Assembly (NCBI GenBank): GCA_012729055.1
Contig: JAAYDW010000098.1
Coordinates: forward strand, 1-64,000
Direction of reading: 5' to 3'
DNA: 64,000 nucleotides
Source: Deltaproteobacteria bacterium
GTDB lineage: Bacteria > Desulfobacterota > Syntrophia > Syntrophales > Smithellaceae
Position numbers and translations under genes: made by a program. Under the pieces are notes generated by a model. It was not told the origin of the DNA, did no database searches, and saw nothing but the letters and a program-made list of their open reading frames with translations. Numbering within the stretch: the first letter of the stretch is position 1; each line of letters begins with the position of its first letter. This document shows positions 1-8,054 of this stretch, piece after piece.

Positions 1-67
1 AATCGATTCTTTCCATCAACAAAGGAGGTGAAACGGCAACCACGGCTTTACAATGATGCAATTTCGC

Positions 68-128
68 CAGGGGGTGGTACACTTTTCAATAACCACAAAT
101 GGTACAGTTTTAAATTACCATTGACAAG
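68..128. mobile_element. Possible insertion-sequence end remnant
   Basis: This non-coding stretch has two near-identical 11-base direct repeats, GGTACACTTTT at 76-86 and GGTACAGTTTT at 101-111, each followed by an AT-rich tract. It resembles the repeated sequence I remember flanking IS21-type transposition genes. No transposase gene is present in the window. The call rests on pattern memory only. Confidence 0.2.
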
Positions 129-236
129 CAGTTTGATGCACAGGGAATCTCCATTCCATTCCCGCAGAGAGATGTACATGTCTACGAACACAAATAGGCG
201 TTGCTCATATCCGGCAACGTGAGAGACCTCGCGTCG

Positions 237-535
237 TTATCTTCCCGCCGCGAGATCCGGCAACACCAGCGCAATGTCGGGAAAGGCAATCAACAAAACA
301 GTTGCCAGTATCAGAATGAGCAAGAACGGCAAGGTATGCCCGATGACCTCCAGATAGGGCCGGCGAAAAAACAGTTGCGCAGTAAAGATATCGCAGCCAA
401 ACGGCGGCGCGGCTGAATCAATGGCGGCCTGTAGAGTTCCCATAACACAGTAAATCGGGTCGACACCGGTGCCGACAGCATCCGGTTGGAAGACCGGGCC
501 GAGAAAAAAATGGAGGCAATCGGGTCCACCTTCCC
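237..535 (-). pseudogene. TRAP transporter large permease (DctM) C-terminal remnant, frameshifted
   Basis: Read on the minus strand, this stretch encodes the C-terminal fifth of a DctM-type TRAP permease. A DPIASIFF segment continues as LGPVFQPDAVGTGVDPI, then APPFGCDIFTA (the family's TPP-G-NLFVA region), and ends with a hydrophobic helix and FPDIALVLPDL. The first and second parts lie in different frames, and the shift falls at a run of seven A (504-510, plus strand). No start codon, upstream membrane segments or partner genes (dctP, dctQ) are present. A full DctM is about 430 residues and only about 95 are left. It is a dead fragment. Confidence 0.7.
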
Positions 536-628
536 TATTGCCTGGTTGACATTTCTGTCCGGTTGCGTGTATTTTAAGCCGTCAATTCACTGAAGCATCT
601 AAAAAAATCCGGCCGGGGGCACTGCATT

Positions 629-988
629 ATGAGATTTTCTCTTCTTTTGTTTGTGCTGTACAGAGTATTGAAGCGGGCGTCCCGGAAAAATGAAGCATTT
701 AAAAAGTATCTGGGATCCATTCATGCCGTGAAAATCCTGATCAAGACCGCCGACGGAAAAAGAGGCAGGCTTTTTATTTTTGACCGGGGAGACGTGCAAA
801 GCTTAGGCGGGGCCGATCACGCCTGTGACGCGGCGATTGTCTGGGCCGATGCCCGAACGGGATTTCAGGTGATGTCGTCGCGAAGCGATGCGAAGCAGTT
901 TGAGGCGGCCGCTCAGGGAAAAATGAGGCTCGACGGAATGGCCTATTTCGCACAATGGTTTAACGACGGAGTGAAACTTGTTCTCTAA
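629..988 (+). CDS. Small SCP2-like protein of unknown function
   Basis: This 119-residue protein begins with a short hydrophobic stretch (MRFSLLLFVLY). After that it shows the alternating pattern of a sterol-carrier-protein-2-like fold: LFIFDRGD near the middle, then a helix and a closing GKMRLDGMAYFAQWF segment, where SCP2 domains usually have a G-x-L/I-x-x-x-G turn. SCP2-like domains bind lipids or acyl-CoA, but no ligand can be assigned here. It lies 12 bases upstream of the thiamine-diphosphate enzyme, which has its own strong AAGGAGG site, so the two are probably co-transcribed. The family call is tentative. Confidence 0.45.
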   Translation: MRFSLLLFVLYRVLKRASRKNEAFKKYLGSIHAVKILIKTADGKRGRLFIFDRGDVQSLGGADHACDAAIVWADARTGFQVMSSRSDAKQFEAAAQGKMRLDGMAYFAQWFNDGVKLVL

Positions 989-1000
989 GGAGGAAAAGAC

Positions 1001-2668
1001 ATGGCCGTAATCAACGGCGGGCATCTGGTCGGCAAATATCTGAAGGAAGTGGAAAAAGTTGATGTCGTGTTCGGCATCTCCGGCGGACATATTGAGGCCA
1101 TGCTGGACGGTTTTACGCAATACGGCATCCGCGCCGTTGATGTGCGCCACGAACAGGCGGCGGCCATGATGGCGCATGCCTGGTCGGTTTACGCGGGAAA
1201 ACCCGGCGTCTGTTTCCTTACGGCGGGACCGGGCTTCGCCAACGGGCTTACGGGCATTGCCAACGCCTATCTGGACAACGCGCCGCTGGTCGTCCTGTGT
1301 GGAAGGCATCCGCTGCGCGACGATCTCAAAGGAGCGCTGCAGGAAATTCACCAGATGGGCATCGTCCGTCCGATCACCAAGTGGGCGGCCACCTGCTTCG
1401 ACATCCGGCGGATTCCCGAATATCTTTCACTGGCCTTTCGCTACGCCACGCAGGGAAGACCGGGGCCGGTGTTTGTGGAGCTGCCGCCGGATATTTTAAG
1501 CGTCGGCGTCGAGGAATCGCAGGTGACCATGCCCGCTCAGCCGGCGCGGCAATACCGCATGCATCCGGACGACCAGGATCTGCGGGCTGCGGCAGACCTG
1601 ATCAACAACGCCCGAAAGCCCCTCTTTCTGGGAGGCAGCGGCGTCGGATTGAGCTCCGCATCGGAGAGCCTGAAAAAGTTTATTGAAAAAACAGGCATTC
1701 CCTTCATACTCTTAAATTACGGACGGGGCGAACTGCCGGACGATCATCCCAACTCGGTGATGGAGATGGGCAATCTGGGGCTTATGTTCGGCATCGGCCA
1801 GACGGATGTGATTGTCGCCGCCGGCCTGCGTTTCAACTGGACGCTGCAGTCGGGGCAGCTGATTCCGCCGTCGGTAAAACTGGTGCGCATCGATATCGAT
1901 CCGCATGAACTTGACCGCAACTGCCGCGCAACGGTCGGCCTGGCCGGCGATATCGCTTCCGTCCTGGAGCAGCTGACCGCTCAGGTGAGGGAAAACAACC
2001 ACAGCGGCTGGTCCGAAACGCTCAAAGCGGCCGGCCGGTCGGTGCTGGACTATGAACTGCGGATGCGCGAGACGCCGTCTCGGCCCATTCATCCGGTGCG
2101 TCTGGTCGCGCAGATACAAAAGTTTGTCGGCGAAAACGCGATCTATGTTGCAGACGGCGGCGACACCAGCTACTTCGGCCTGGGATTTTCCACGCGCGAG
2201 AAGCAGGGCGTCATCGCCACATCCGCCGGGCTTTTCGGATGCCTGGGAACCGGCCTGCCCTTTGGCATGGCGGCCAAACTGGCGCGGCCGGAAAAGAAAG
2301 TGCTGGTGCTCAGCGGCGACGGATCGTTCGGATTCAACGCGATGGAGTTCGATACGATGGTCCGTCACGACATTCCGCTGGTGTGCGTGATCAACAACGA
2401 TTGCGCCTGGGGAATGATCAAGCACAGCCAGGAGCTTTCTCTGGGCTGCGACCGCCTGGCCTGCGCCGAGCTGGGCGTGATTCATTATGAAAAGGTCGCC
2501 GAAGCCCTGGGCGGGCACGGCGAGTTTGTAACGAAAGACGAAGAAATACTTCCGGCGCTCACGAGGGCCTTTGCTTCCGGCAAACCCGCCTGCATCAACG
2601 TGATGACCGATCCGAAGGCGACCAGCCCCGCGACGCCGCTCTTTTACCAGTCGCTCAAGATGGAGTGA
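1001..2668 (+). CDS. Thiamine-diphosphate-dependent enzyme, acetolactate synthase / oxalyl-CoA decarboxylase superfamily
   Basis: A 555-residue protein with the three-domain POX/ALS architecture. The N-terminal PYR domain carries the cofactor-activating glutamate (E51 in VRHEQ) and the GPGFANGLTGIANA segment. A central Rossmann-like domain lies around residues 190-330. The C-terminal PP domain has the metal/diphosphate motif GDGSFGFN (439-446) ending in NN (465-466). Such enzymes cleave or join C-C bonds next to a carbonyl. Candidate activities are acetolactate synthase, oxalyl-CoA decarboxylase and 2-hydroxyacyl-CoA lyase. No ilvN-type regulatory subunit or ilvC follows, which argues against a biosynthetic acetolactate synthase. 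The next gene, a zinc dehydrogenase, starts within a few bases, suggesting sequential steps. Confidence 0.8.
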   Translation: MAVINGGHLVGKYLKEVEKVDVVFGISGGHIEAMLDGFTQYGIRAVDVRHEQAAAMMAHAWSVYAGKPGVCFLTAGPGFANGLTGIANAYLDNAPLVVLCGRHPLRDDLKGALQEIHQMGIVRPITKWAATCFDIRRIPEYLSLAFRYATQGRPGPVFVELPPDILSVGVEESQVTMPAQPARQYRMHPDDQDLRAAADLINNARKPLFLGGSGVGLSSASESLKKFIEKTGIPFILLNYGRGELPDDHPNSVMEMGNLGLMFGIGQTDVIVAAGLRFNWTLQSGQLIPPSVKLVRIDIDPHELDRNCRATVGLAGDIASVLEQLTAQVRENNHSGWSETLKAAGRSVLDYELRMRETPSRPIHPVRLVAQIQKFVGENAIYVADGGDTSYFGLGFSTREKQGVIATSAGLFGCLGTGLPFGMAAKLARPEKKVLVLSGDGSFGFNAMEFDTMVRHDIPLVCVINNDCAWGMIKHSQELSLGCDRLACAELGVIHYEKVAEALGGHGEFVTKDEEILPALTRAFASGKPACINVMTDPKATSPATPLFYQSLKME

Positions 2669-2673
2669 CGGCA

Positions 2674-3891
2674 ATGAAAGCCCTTCTGCTGGATGTCAGT
2701 CTGCGGCGTTACGTCCTCCTGCGGGCGCTGCGGCCGCTCAGCGCCAAATTCTGCTATCGCGGCCCTTTTTCCGCCATCCGGCTTGCGGACATTTCCGAGC
2801 CGGCTCTTCCCTCTCCCGAGTGGGTGAAGATCAGGACAAGGTTATGCGGCTTCTGCGGCAGCGACCTCAATCTGATTTTGATGAAGGATTCCCCCACGCC
2901 GATGCCTTTCACGTCTTTTCCCTGCGTTCCGGGGCATGAGTTTTGCGGCGATGTGGTGGAAACGGGCGGGGAGGTGACCGCCTGCCGTCAAGGCGACCGA
3001 GTGACGGTTATTCCCTCGCTGGGCTGTCAGGCGCGGGGAATCGCGCCGCTGTGCCCCAGTTGCGCTGACGGCAATCCGGGCAACTGTGAAAATTTTGCCG
3101 AAGGAAAGTTTGCGCCCGGAATGTTCATCGGCATCTGCAAGGATGTCAACGGCGCGTTTGCCGAATATGCCGTGGCGCATCAAAGCCAGGTCTGCCGTGT
3201 GCCGGAAGCTGTTTCCCCGGAAGCGGCGACCCTTACCGAGCCGCTCGCGGTCGGCCTTCAGGCGGTGCTGGATAACCGGCCAGGCGACAGCGACCGGATT
3301 CTGGTCATCGGCGGAGGCGTTATCGGCACGATGATCGTCAAGGCCATCCGGGGCCTGGATATTGCCTGCGACATCACCGTCATGGAGCCGGCGCCTTTTG
3401 CCGCCGCCTATGTAAAATCATCCGGCGCCGACCGGACGTTTTCGGCCGGCATTCTGGATGCTGCCTGCGCGGCTGCCGGCGGCCGCTCCTACAAGCCCGC
3501 TCTGGGCGATCCTGTCGTGATGGGCGGATTTCATCGCATTTACGATACGGTCGGGCACGCGCGAACCCTGAACCGCTCTCTGCGCGCCCTTGCAGCAAAA
3601 GGAACGCTTTCCGTTCTCGGCATCGGCCCGGCCGTGAAACTGGATCTGACGCCTCTGTGGCTCAAACTGCAGACGATCAGGGGGTGCTACGGTTATCGGT
3701 TCAATGAAACGTCGCGCGGACGCAGGCAGGCGTTCGAGATCGCCCTGGAGATGATCGCTGAGAAAAAGGTTCGCGTCGATGACATGATCACGCACACCTT
3801 CCCGATAGAACGCTACCGCGAGATGATCGATCTCAACCTGCACAAAAACGCCGGCCGGGCCATGAAGACAGCCGTCAGGTTCACCATTTGA
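2674..3891 (+). CDS. Zinc-dependent medium-chain dehydrogenase
   Basis: This 405-residue protein is of the zinc alcohol dehydrogenase (MDR) type. The catalytic-zinc ligands are C61 in CGSD and the GHE motif at 87-89. A structural-zinc-like cysteine group follows (CPSCADGNPGNC). The NAD(P) fold begins with VIGGGVIGTM. I chose the ATG at 2674 rather than an in-frame GTG at 2665, because only the ATG lies clear of the preceding stop codon. The N-terminus is slightly long for the family. It directly follows the thiamine-diphosphate enzyme and may oxidise or reduce its product. The substrate is unknown; benzyl-alcohol-, threonine- or hydroxyacyl-CoA-dehydrogenase-like roles are all possible. Confidence 0.8.
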   Translation: MKALLLDVSLRRYVLLRALRPLSAKFCYRGPFSAIRLADISEPALPSPEWVKIRTRLCGFCGSDLNLILMKDSPTPMPFTSFPCVPGHEFCGDVVETGGEVTACRQGDRVTVIPSLGCQARGIAPLCPSCADGNPGNCENFAEGKFAPGMFIGICKDVNGAFAEYAVAHQSQVCRVPEAVSPEAATLTEPLAVGLQAVLDNRPGDSDRILVIGGGVIGTMIVKAIRGLDIACDITVMEPAPFAAAYVKSSGADRTFSAGILDAACAAAGGRSYKPALGDPVVMGGFHRIYDTVGHARTLNRSLRALAAKGTLSVLGIGPAVKLDLTPLWLKLQTIRGCYGYRFNETSRGRRQAFEIALEMIAEKKVRVDDMITHTFPIERYREMIDLNLHKNAGRAMKTAVRFTI

Positions 3892-3924
3892 AGTAAACCA
3901 CTTTAATTTCCAAAGGAGCCTTCC

Positions 3925-4854
3925 ATGAAAGAAAAGAAAGCCGCGCGGGCGGAGATGGAAAAATTGATGGCGGAGCTGGCGCAAACGCTGTGGGAGCAAA
4001 ATGCGCAAACCTCGGCCGGCCCGAAAAAAGCAGAAAATAAAATGAGCAAAGCGAAAACGACGTTCCAGGGATCGGCGGAAGAAGCCGCCCGGCTGGCGCA
4101 GGAGGTGATGTATGACGCCTGGGAAACGAACAGCAAAAGCCGGAGAATAAAAATGGCGAAAAGAGCGCTCTCCATCGATCCCGACTGTGCCGACGCCTGG
4201 TCTCTTCTGGCGGATGACGCGGCTAAGTCGCTTGATCAGGCCATCGACTATTATGAAAAAGGCATGAATGCGGGCCGGCGCTCACTGGGTGAAAAGAAAT
4301 TCAAGCAATATGAAGGCGGGTTCTGGGGTTTCCTGGACACCCGCCCCTATATGCGGGCGCGCGCCGGACTCATGATGTGCCTGTGGCTGGCGGGCAACGG
4401 CGACGCAGCCATCGGTCACGCGAAGGACATGCTCAAGCTTGATCCGAATGATCATCAGGGAATCCGCTACCGGTTGATCTCCTATCTTGCCGCTTTGGGG
4501 CGCTATGATGAATTGGGCACGGTGATGAAGGGCAGCTTCAAAAATGACGGGGCAACCGAGTGGCTTTACGCGCGCGCATTGCTTTCGTTTGTGAAGAAAG
4601 GCGATACAGACGCCTCAAGGCGCGAACTGCAACGGGCCTTGCAGGTCAACAAATATGTACCCGCTCATTTGACGGGCGGAAAAGCGGTTCCCCAAAGGTT
4701 GCCGGACACAATCACCTGGGGCGGGGAGGATGAAGCATCCTGTTATGCCTCCGAGAATATCGACGCATGGAAAAAAGTACCGGGCGCCCTGGATTGGCTT
4801 AAAACGCAGAGCAAGCGGAAAAATACGCCAAAGGGAAAATCCGGCGGGAAATAA
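3925..4854 (+). CDS. Tetratricopeptide-repeat protein, ST7-like
   Basis: The product is 309 residues. The first 40 are charged and probably coiled. A helical repeat region then contains TPR-type helices (AKRALSIDPDCADAWSLLADD, then a second set around KDMLKLDPNDHQGIRYRL). The order of repeats and the EGGFWGFLDTRPYMRA segment between them recall the ST7 family of TPR proteins. The tail is lysine-rich. No catalytic motif is seen, so a scaffold role is likely. It has a good ribosome site (AAAGGAG) and follows the dehydrogenase by 33 bases. Confidence 0.6.
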   Translation: MKEKKAARAEMEKLMAELAQTLWEQNAQTSAGPKKAENKMSKAKTTFQGSAEEAARLAQEVMYDAWETNSKSRRIKMAKRALSIDPDCADAWSLLADDAAKSLDQAIDYYEKGMNAGRRSLGEKKFKQYEGGFWGFLDTRPYMRARAGLMMCLWLAGNGDAAIGHAKDMLKLDPNDHQGIRYRLISYLAALGRYDELGTVMKGSFKNDGATEWLYARALLSFVKKGDTDASRRELQRALQVNKYVPAHLTGGKAVPQRLPDTITWGGEDEASCYASENIDAWKKVPGALDWLKTQSKRKNTPKGKSGGK

Positions 4855-5152
4855 ATCCGGCTGGAAGGGGAATCCATCAGCATGGAATTGGTCGCCCGCC
4901 GGGCGTCTGCCGGCCTGTGCCTGTTGCGCCGGGCGACAGACCGGATAGTGACCTCGCGTGCGCGGGACGGAATGGTGATTATCCGGCCATCTCAGTGTGT
5001 CAGAAACGGCCTTGCCATAAAATACATTGCCAATACAGCAGGATTGCATTAATAATTCATTCGGTATTTCATCAATACGGATGATCCGTTCCGCAGCGCC
5101 TTTTTTGCAGAAATCACTGAGGCTCCGGCGGAAGAACGGACGCGGAGGAACC

Positions 5153-6829
5153 ATGACAAAACAGATTTTAAGTCAGGACGTCAAAAACCAGTTCGACGCC
5201 ATGCGCGATTTGCTGGGGGCCGCCCTGGCGCTCGCACAAAAAAGTTCCGATACGGAAGCGGCCAAAATCGTCCGGGACAGGCTTGCGCACCTGCAGTCTC
5301 CCGCCTTGTTTGTGATCATCGGCGAGGTGAAGTCGGGAAAAAGCAGTTTTGTCAATGCGCTTCTGGGCGAAGACGTCTGCGACGTTGCGCCGGATCCCTG
5401 TACGGCCTGCATTCAGGAACTGGTTTATGCGGATGAACGCTCCAGAACGGATCTCGGCCTCCAGTGGGAAAGGATCGGTCTTCCCAGGGAAGTTCTGCGG
5501 GAAATCACCATCGTCGATACGCCGGGCACCAATTCGGTCATCCGCAACCATCAAACGATTACCGAAAATTATATTCCGTTAAGCGACCTGGTTGTCTTTG
5601 TCTTTCCGGCCAAGAATCCGCACACCGGTTCATCCTGGGATCTCCTGGCACTGATCCGCAGGGACTGGCACCGCAAGACCGTGTTTGTGCTGCAGCAGTC
5701 CGATCTGGCAACAAAGCGCGAGCTGGCCGTCAACATGGAACGGGTTGCCCAGTATGCGCGGGAAAGGAATGTGCAGGATCCGGTCGTGTTTGCCGTTTCG
5801 GCCAAGCGGGAAGCGGAGGGGGCGTCCGACAGCGGGTTTATGGAATTCCGCGATTTTCTGCGAAAGACCGTGGAAACCGGGGAAGTCTGGCGGATGAAGG
5901 TAGAAGGCGCCCGTGACACAGCCGGCAGGATCGCCCGCGGCGTCATCGAGCGCCTCAGCGCCGCTCAGGATGCGTTGGCGGAGGATCGAATCTTTTATGA
6001 CGACCTCATGAGCCGCGTTAAAGCCAGGCGCGACAAAGCCGATTCTCTCCGGCGCCTGGCCGTGGACAGCCTGTGCGTCTCCTACGACCGGCTGGCATCC
6101 GGCCTGGAAACGGATTTTACGGAGGGCTTGAGCGTGGGGACCATTTTGCGCCGGGCCATTCCCCTGGTGCGCGACAAGGACATCAAGACCTGGCTTGCGG
6201 AAATTCAATCTGACTTTGAAAGCAAATCGAAAACGGAAATTGACGCGGAATCCTCGCGGGTGTCGAAAGACATCGCCGGTGAAATGATGTCCATGTTTAC
6301 AGAGCTCACAGAAGCTATTGCGCGGCGCCGCAACGACGCCCGGCCGGGCATTTCGGCGAAAGACACGGACCGGGTGGAGATTCTTGCCGGCCTGCAGCGC
6401 CAGTTGCAGGAGCTGCGCGTTTCCGACATCGTCAGCGACAAAGCCATTCAGGGCTCCGACATCGGCAAGCTGTCGCTGGCCGGCGGCGGTCTGGCCGCTT
6501 TCGGCGCCGTCATCGCCCTGGCGACAAAGATGGTGGCCTTTGATATTACCGGCGGCATCCTCGCGCTGGCCGGCGCCGGTTTGATCGCCGTGACGCTGAT
6601 CTGGAAGCGTTCCAGTCTTTTATCCGAAGTGTCGCAAAAGCTGCGGAAGTCCCGCGAGGAGTTTCGGAACCGGCTGGATAAGGAAATTAGCCGGATTTTT
6701 GAAAACCTGTTTGTGGAAATTGAACATTGTCTGAAAGAGCCTCTTTCCCGGCTGGAAGAAGAGACGCAACGTCTGGAGTCTCTTCTTGGAGAGGCCCGGC
6801 GCGTGAATGAAATGGCGCAAAAAATCTAA
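5153..6829 (+). CDS. Bacterial dynamin-like GTPase
   Basis: This 558-residue protein has a dynamin-type GTPase domain at its N-terminus. The P-loop is GEVKSGKS (57-64), a conserved threonine lies in the PCTACI segment, and the DTPG motif is at 122-125. A QQSD element replaces the usual NKxD. Long alpha-helical stalk segments follow. Two adjacent hydrophobic stretches at about 439-483 could form a membrane hairpin, and the C-terminus is coiled. Bacterial dynamin-like proteins bind and remodel membranes using GTP. I start at ATG 5153 because it has GGAGGAACC just upstream; an in-frame start 42 codons earlier lacks one. Bacterial dynamins often occur as pairs, but this one stands alone. Confidence 0.8.
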   Translation: MTKQILSQDVKNQFDAMRDLLGAALALAQKSSDTEAAKIVRDRLAHLQSPALFVIIGEVKSGKSSFVNALLGEDVCDVAPDPCTACIQELVYADERSRTDLGLQWERIGLPREVLREITIVDTPGTNSVIRNHQTITENYIPLSDLVVFVFPAKNPHTGSSWDLLALIRRDWHRKTVFVLQQSDLATKRELAVNMERVAQYARERNVQDPVVFAVSAKREAEGASDSGFMEFRDFLRKTVETGEVWRMKVEGARDTAGRIARGVIERLSAAQDALAEDRIFYDDLMSRVKARRDKADSLRRLAVDSLCVSYDRLASGLETDFTEGLSVGTILRRAIPLVRDKDIKTWLAEIQSDFESKSKTEIDAESSRVSKDIAGEMMSMFTELTEAIARRRNDARPGISAKDTDRVEILAGLQRQLQELRVSDIVSDKAIQGSDIGKLSLAGGGLAAFGAVIALATKMVAFDITGGILALAGAGLIAVTLIWKRSSLLSEVSQKLRKSREEFRNRLDKEISRIFENLFVEIEHCLKEPLSRLEEETQRLESLLGEARRVNEMAQKI

Positions 6830-6946
6830 TGCCGCCCGGCTGAACGCGGCAGGCCGGAGGGGCAACTCCTTGCCGACGACAGCAGGATTGACCGTTTGCT
6901 GAAGATGAGAGAGTCGGATCGGCGTTTTTTTGTCCGGATGTTTTTG

Positions 6947-6969
6947 AAATGATCATTTTATGATATCAT
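6947..6969. promoter_or_regulatory. Two adjacent perfect palindromes, possible operator
   Basis: AAATGATCATTT (6947-6958) and ATGATATCAT (6960-6969) are perfect palindromes one base apart. They lie about 75 bases upstream of the metallo-beta-lactamase-fold gene. The region is AT-rich and could overlap a promoter. No regulator gene is adjacent. Confidence 0.35.
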
Positions 6970-7042
6970 CAATTAAATTGTGACTAAGCGCCGGTTTTTC
7001 CGGCGACGACAGGAAACAGCAACCCGATGTGAGGAACGGCCG

Positions 7043-7954
7043 ATGCAGATGCAGGCGAAAGGACAGATCAGCAAACAGATCAGCGCTATTCCAAATTCCT
7101 GGTACCCCGTTTACGTCGTGCGGGGAAAAGAAAAGACGATGATGGTCGATTCCGGAATGAGTCTTCTCGGCCCCCGTTATCTGGCGTCGCTTGGCGAGGT
7201 GATCGGCGACCCGCAACGGCTGGATTATCTCTTCCTCACCCATTCCCATTACGATCATGTCGGCGCGGCTTCCTATCTGAAGCGCCGCATTCCCGGCATG
7301 AAGATCGGCGCCCACGAGCGCCTCGGCGCGCTTTTGCAAAAGCAGTCGGTGCTGGAGATGATGAACCGGCTCAGCGGCAATCATGTCGAGCTTTTCAAAT
7401 ACAATAAAACCGGCGAAGATCTGGCGCTTGCCGCCTTCGAGCCGGAGATCCTTCTCCGGGAGGGAGACGAATTCGATCTGGGCGGCCTGACCTGCCGGGT
7501 GTATGAAACGCCGGGCCATACCCGGGATTCGCTCTCCTTTTTTATTCCGGAACTGAAGGCCCTTTTCCCCAGCGAAGCCGGCGGCGTGCTCCAGGGAAAA
7601 ACAGGGTCGCTGATGCAGGTGGAGTTTCTGTCTTCCTACGAAGACTACATCGCGTCGCTTAAGCGACTGATTGCTCTGGAGCCGGAAATGATCTGCCTCG
7701 CGCACGGCTGGGTGCTGACGGAGGACGACGCGGGAAAATTTCTGGCGCGATCGCTTGCGGAAACCTTCAAATACCGTGAGCTCATTGAAAGTTATCTTGA
7801 CGCCGCCGGCGGCGACGTCGAAAAGGCGACGCTCGACATGGCCCATGCGGAATACAACGTCAAGGGAGGGATTTTCCAGGAGCGGGTTGCCTACGTCACG
7901 AATCTGGGCGCCCAGGTGCGCCACATTGCCCGATTGCGAGCCGCCGCAGGGTGA
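7043..7954 (+). CDS. Metallo-beta-lactamase-fold hydrolase
   Basis: A 303-residue member of the metallo-beta-lactamase superfamily. The metal-binding motif THSHYDHVG includes H67, H69, D71 and H72. Further ligands are ETPGHTRDS (His near 160), a region around FPSEAGG where the family normally has a bridging aspartate, and a late AHGW histidine. The SEAGG sequence suggests glutamate in place of that aspartate. I prefer ATG 7043, preceded by GAGGAACG, over an upstream GTG at 6980. The C-terminal helical domain (about 230-303) resembles that of glyoxalase-II-like or quorum-quenching hydrolases. The substrate is unknown. Confidence 0.75.
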   Translation: MQMQAKGQISKQISAIPNSWYPVYVVRGKEKTMMVDSGMSLLGPRYLASLGEVIGDPQRLDYLFLTHSHYDHVGAASYLKRRIPGMKIGAHERLGALLQKQSVLEMMNRLSGNHVELFKYNKTGEDLALAAFEPEILLREGDEFDLGGLTCRVYETPGHTRDSLSFFIPELKALFPSEAGGVLQGKTGSLMQVEFLSSYEDYIASLKRLIALEPEMICLAHGWVLTEDDAGKFLARSLAETFKYRELIESYLDAAGGDVEKATLDMAHAEYNVKGGIFQERVAYVTNLGAQVRHIARLRAAAG

Positions 7955-8020
7955 CGGACGCCCCGCAAACGCAGGCCGGTGGAAAGACCGATCCGGCGCT
8001 TCCGGCCGGGAAATAAGAAA

Positions 8021-8040
8021 GAGACGCCCGGGGGCGCCTC
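8021..8040 (-). terminator. Intrinsic terminator of the FATP-type synthetase gene
   Basis: On the minus strand, GAGGCGCC...GGGCGTCTC forms a GC-rich stem with one mismatch, followed by a T-rich TTTCTTATTT tract. It lies just after the stop codon of the minus-strand synthetase and between convergent genes. Confidence 0.6.
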
Positions 8041-8054
8041 CGGAATATTCGGTT

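Noticed and set aside
1001-2668. Biosynthetic acetolactate synthase IlvB
   Set aside because: There is no regulatory subunit or other branched-chain gene nearby, and the neighbour is a zinc dehydrogenase, so only the superfamily is called.
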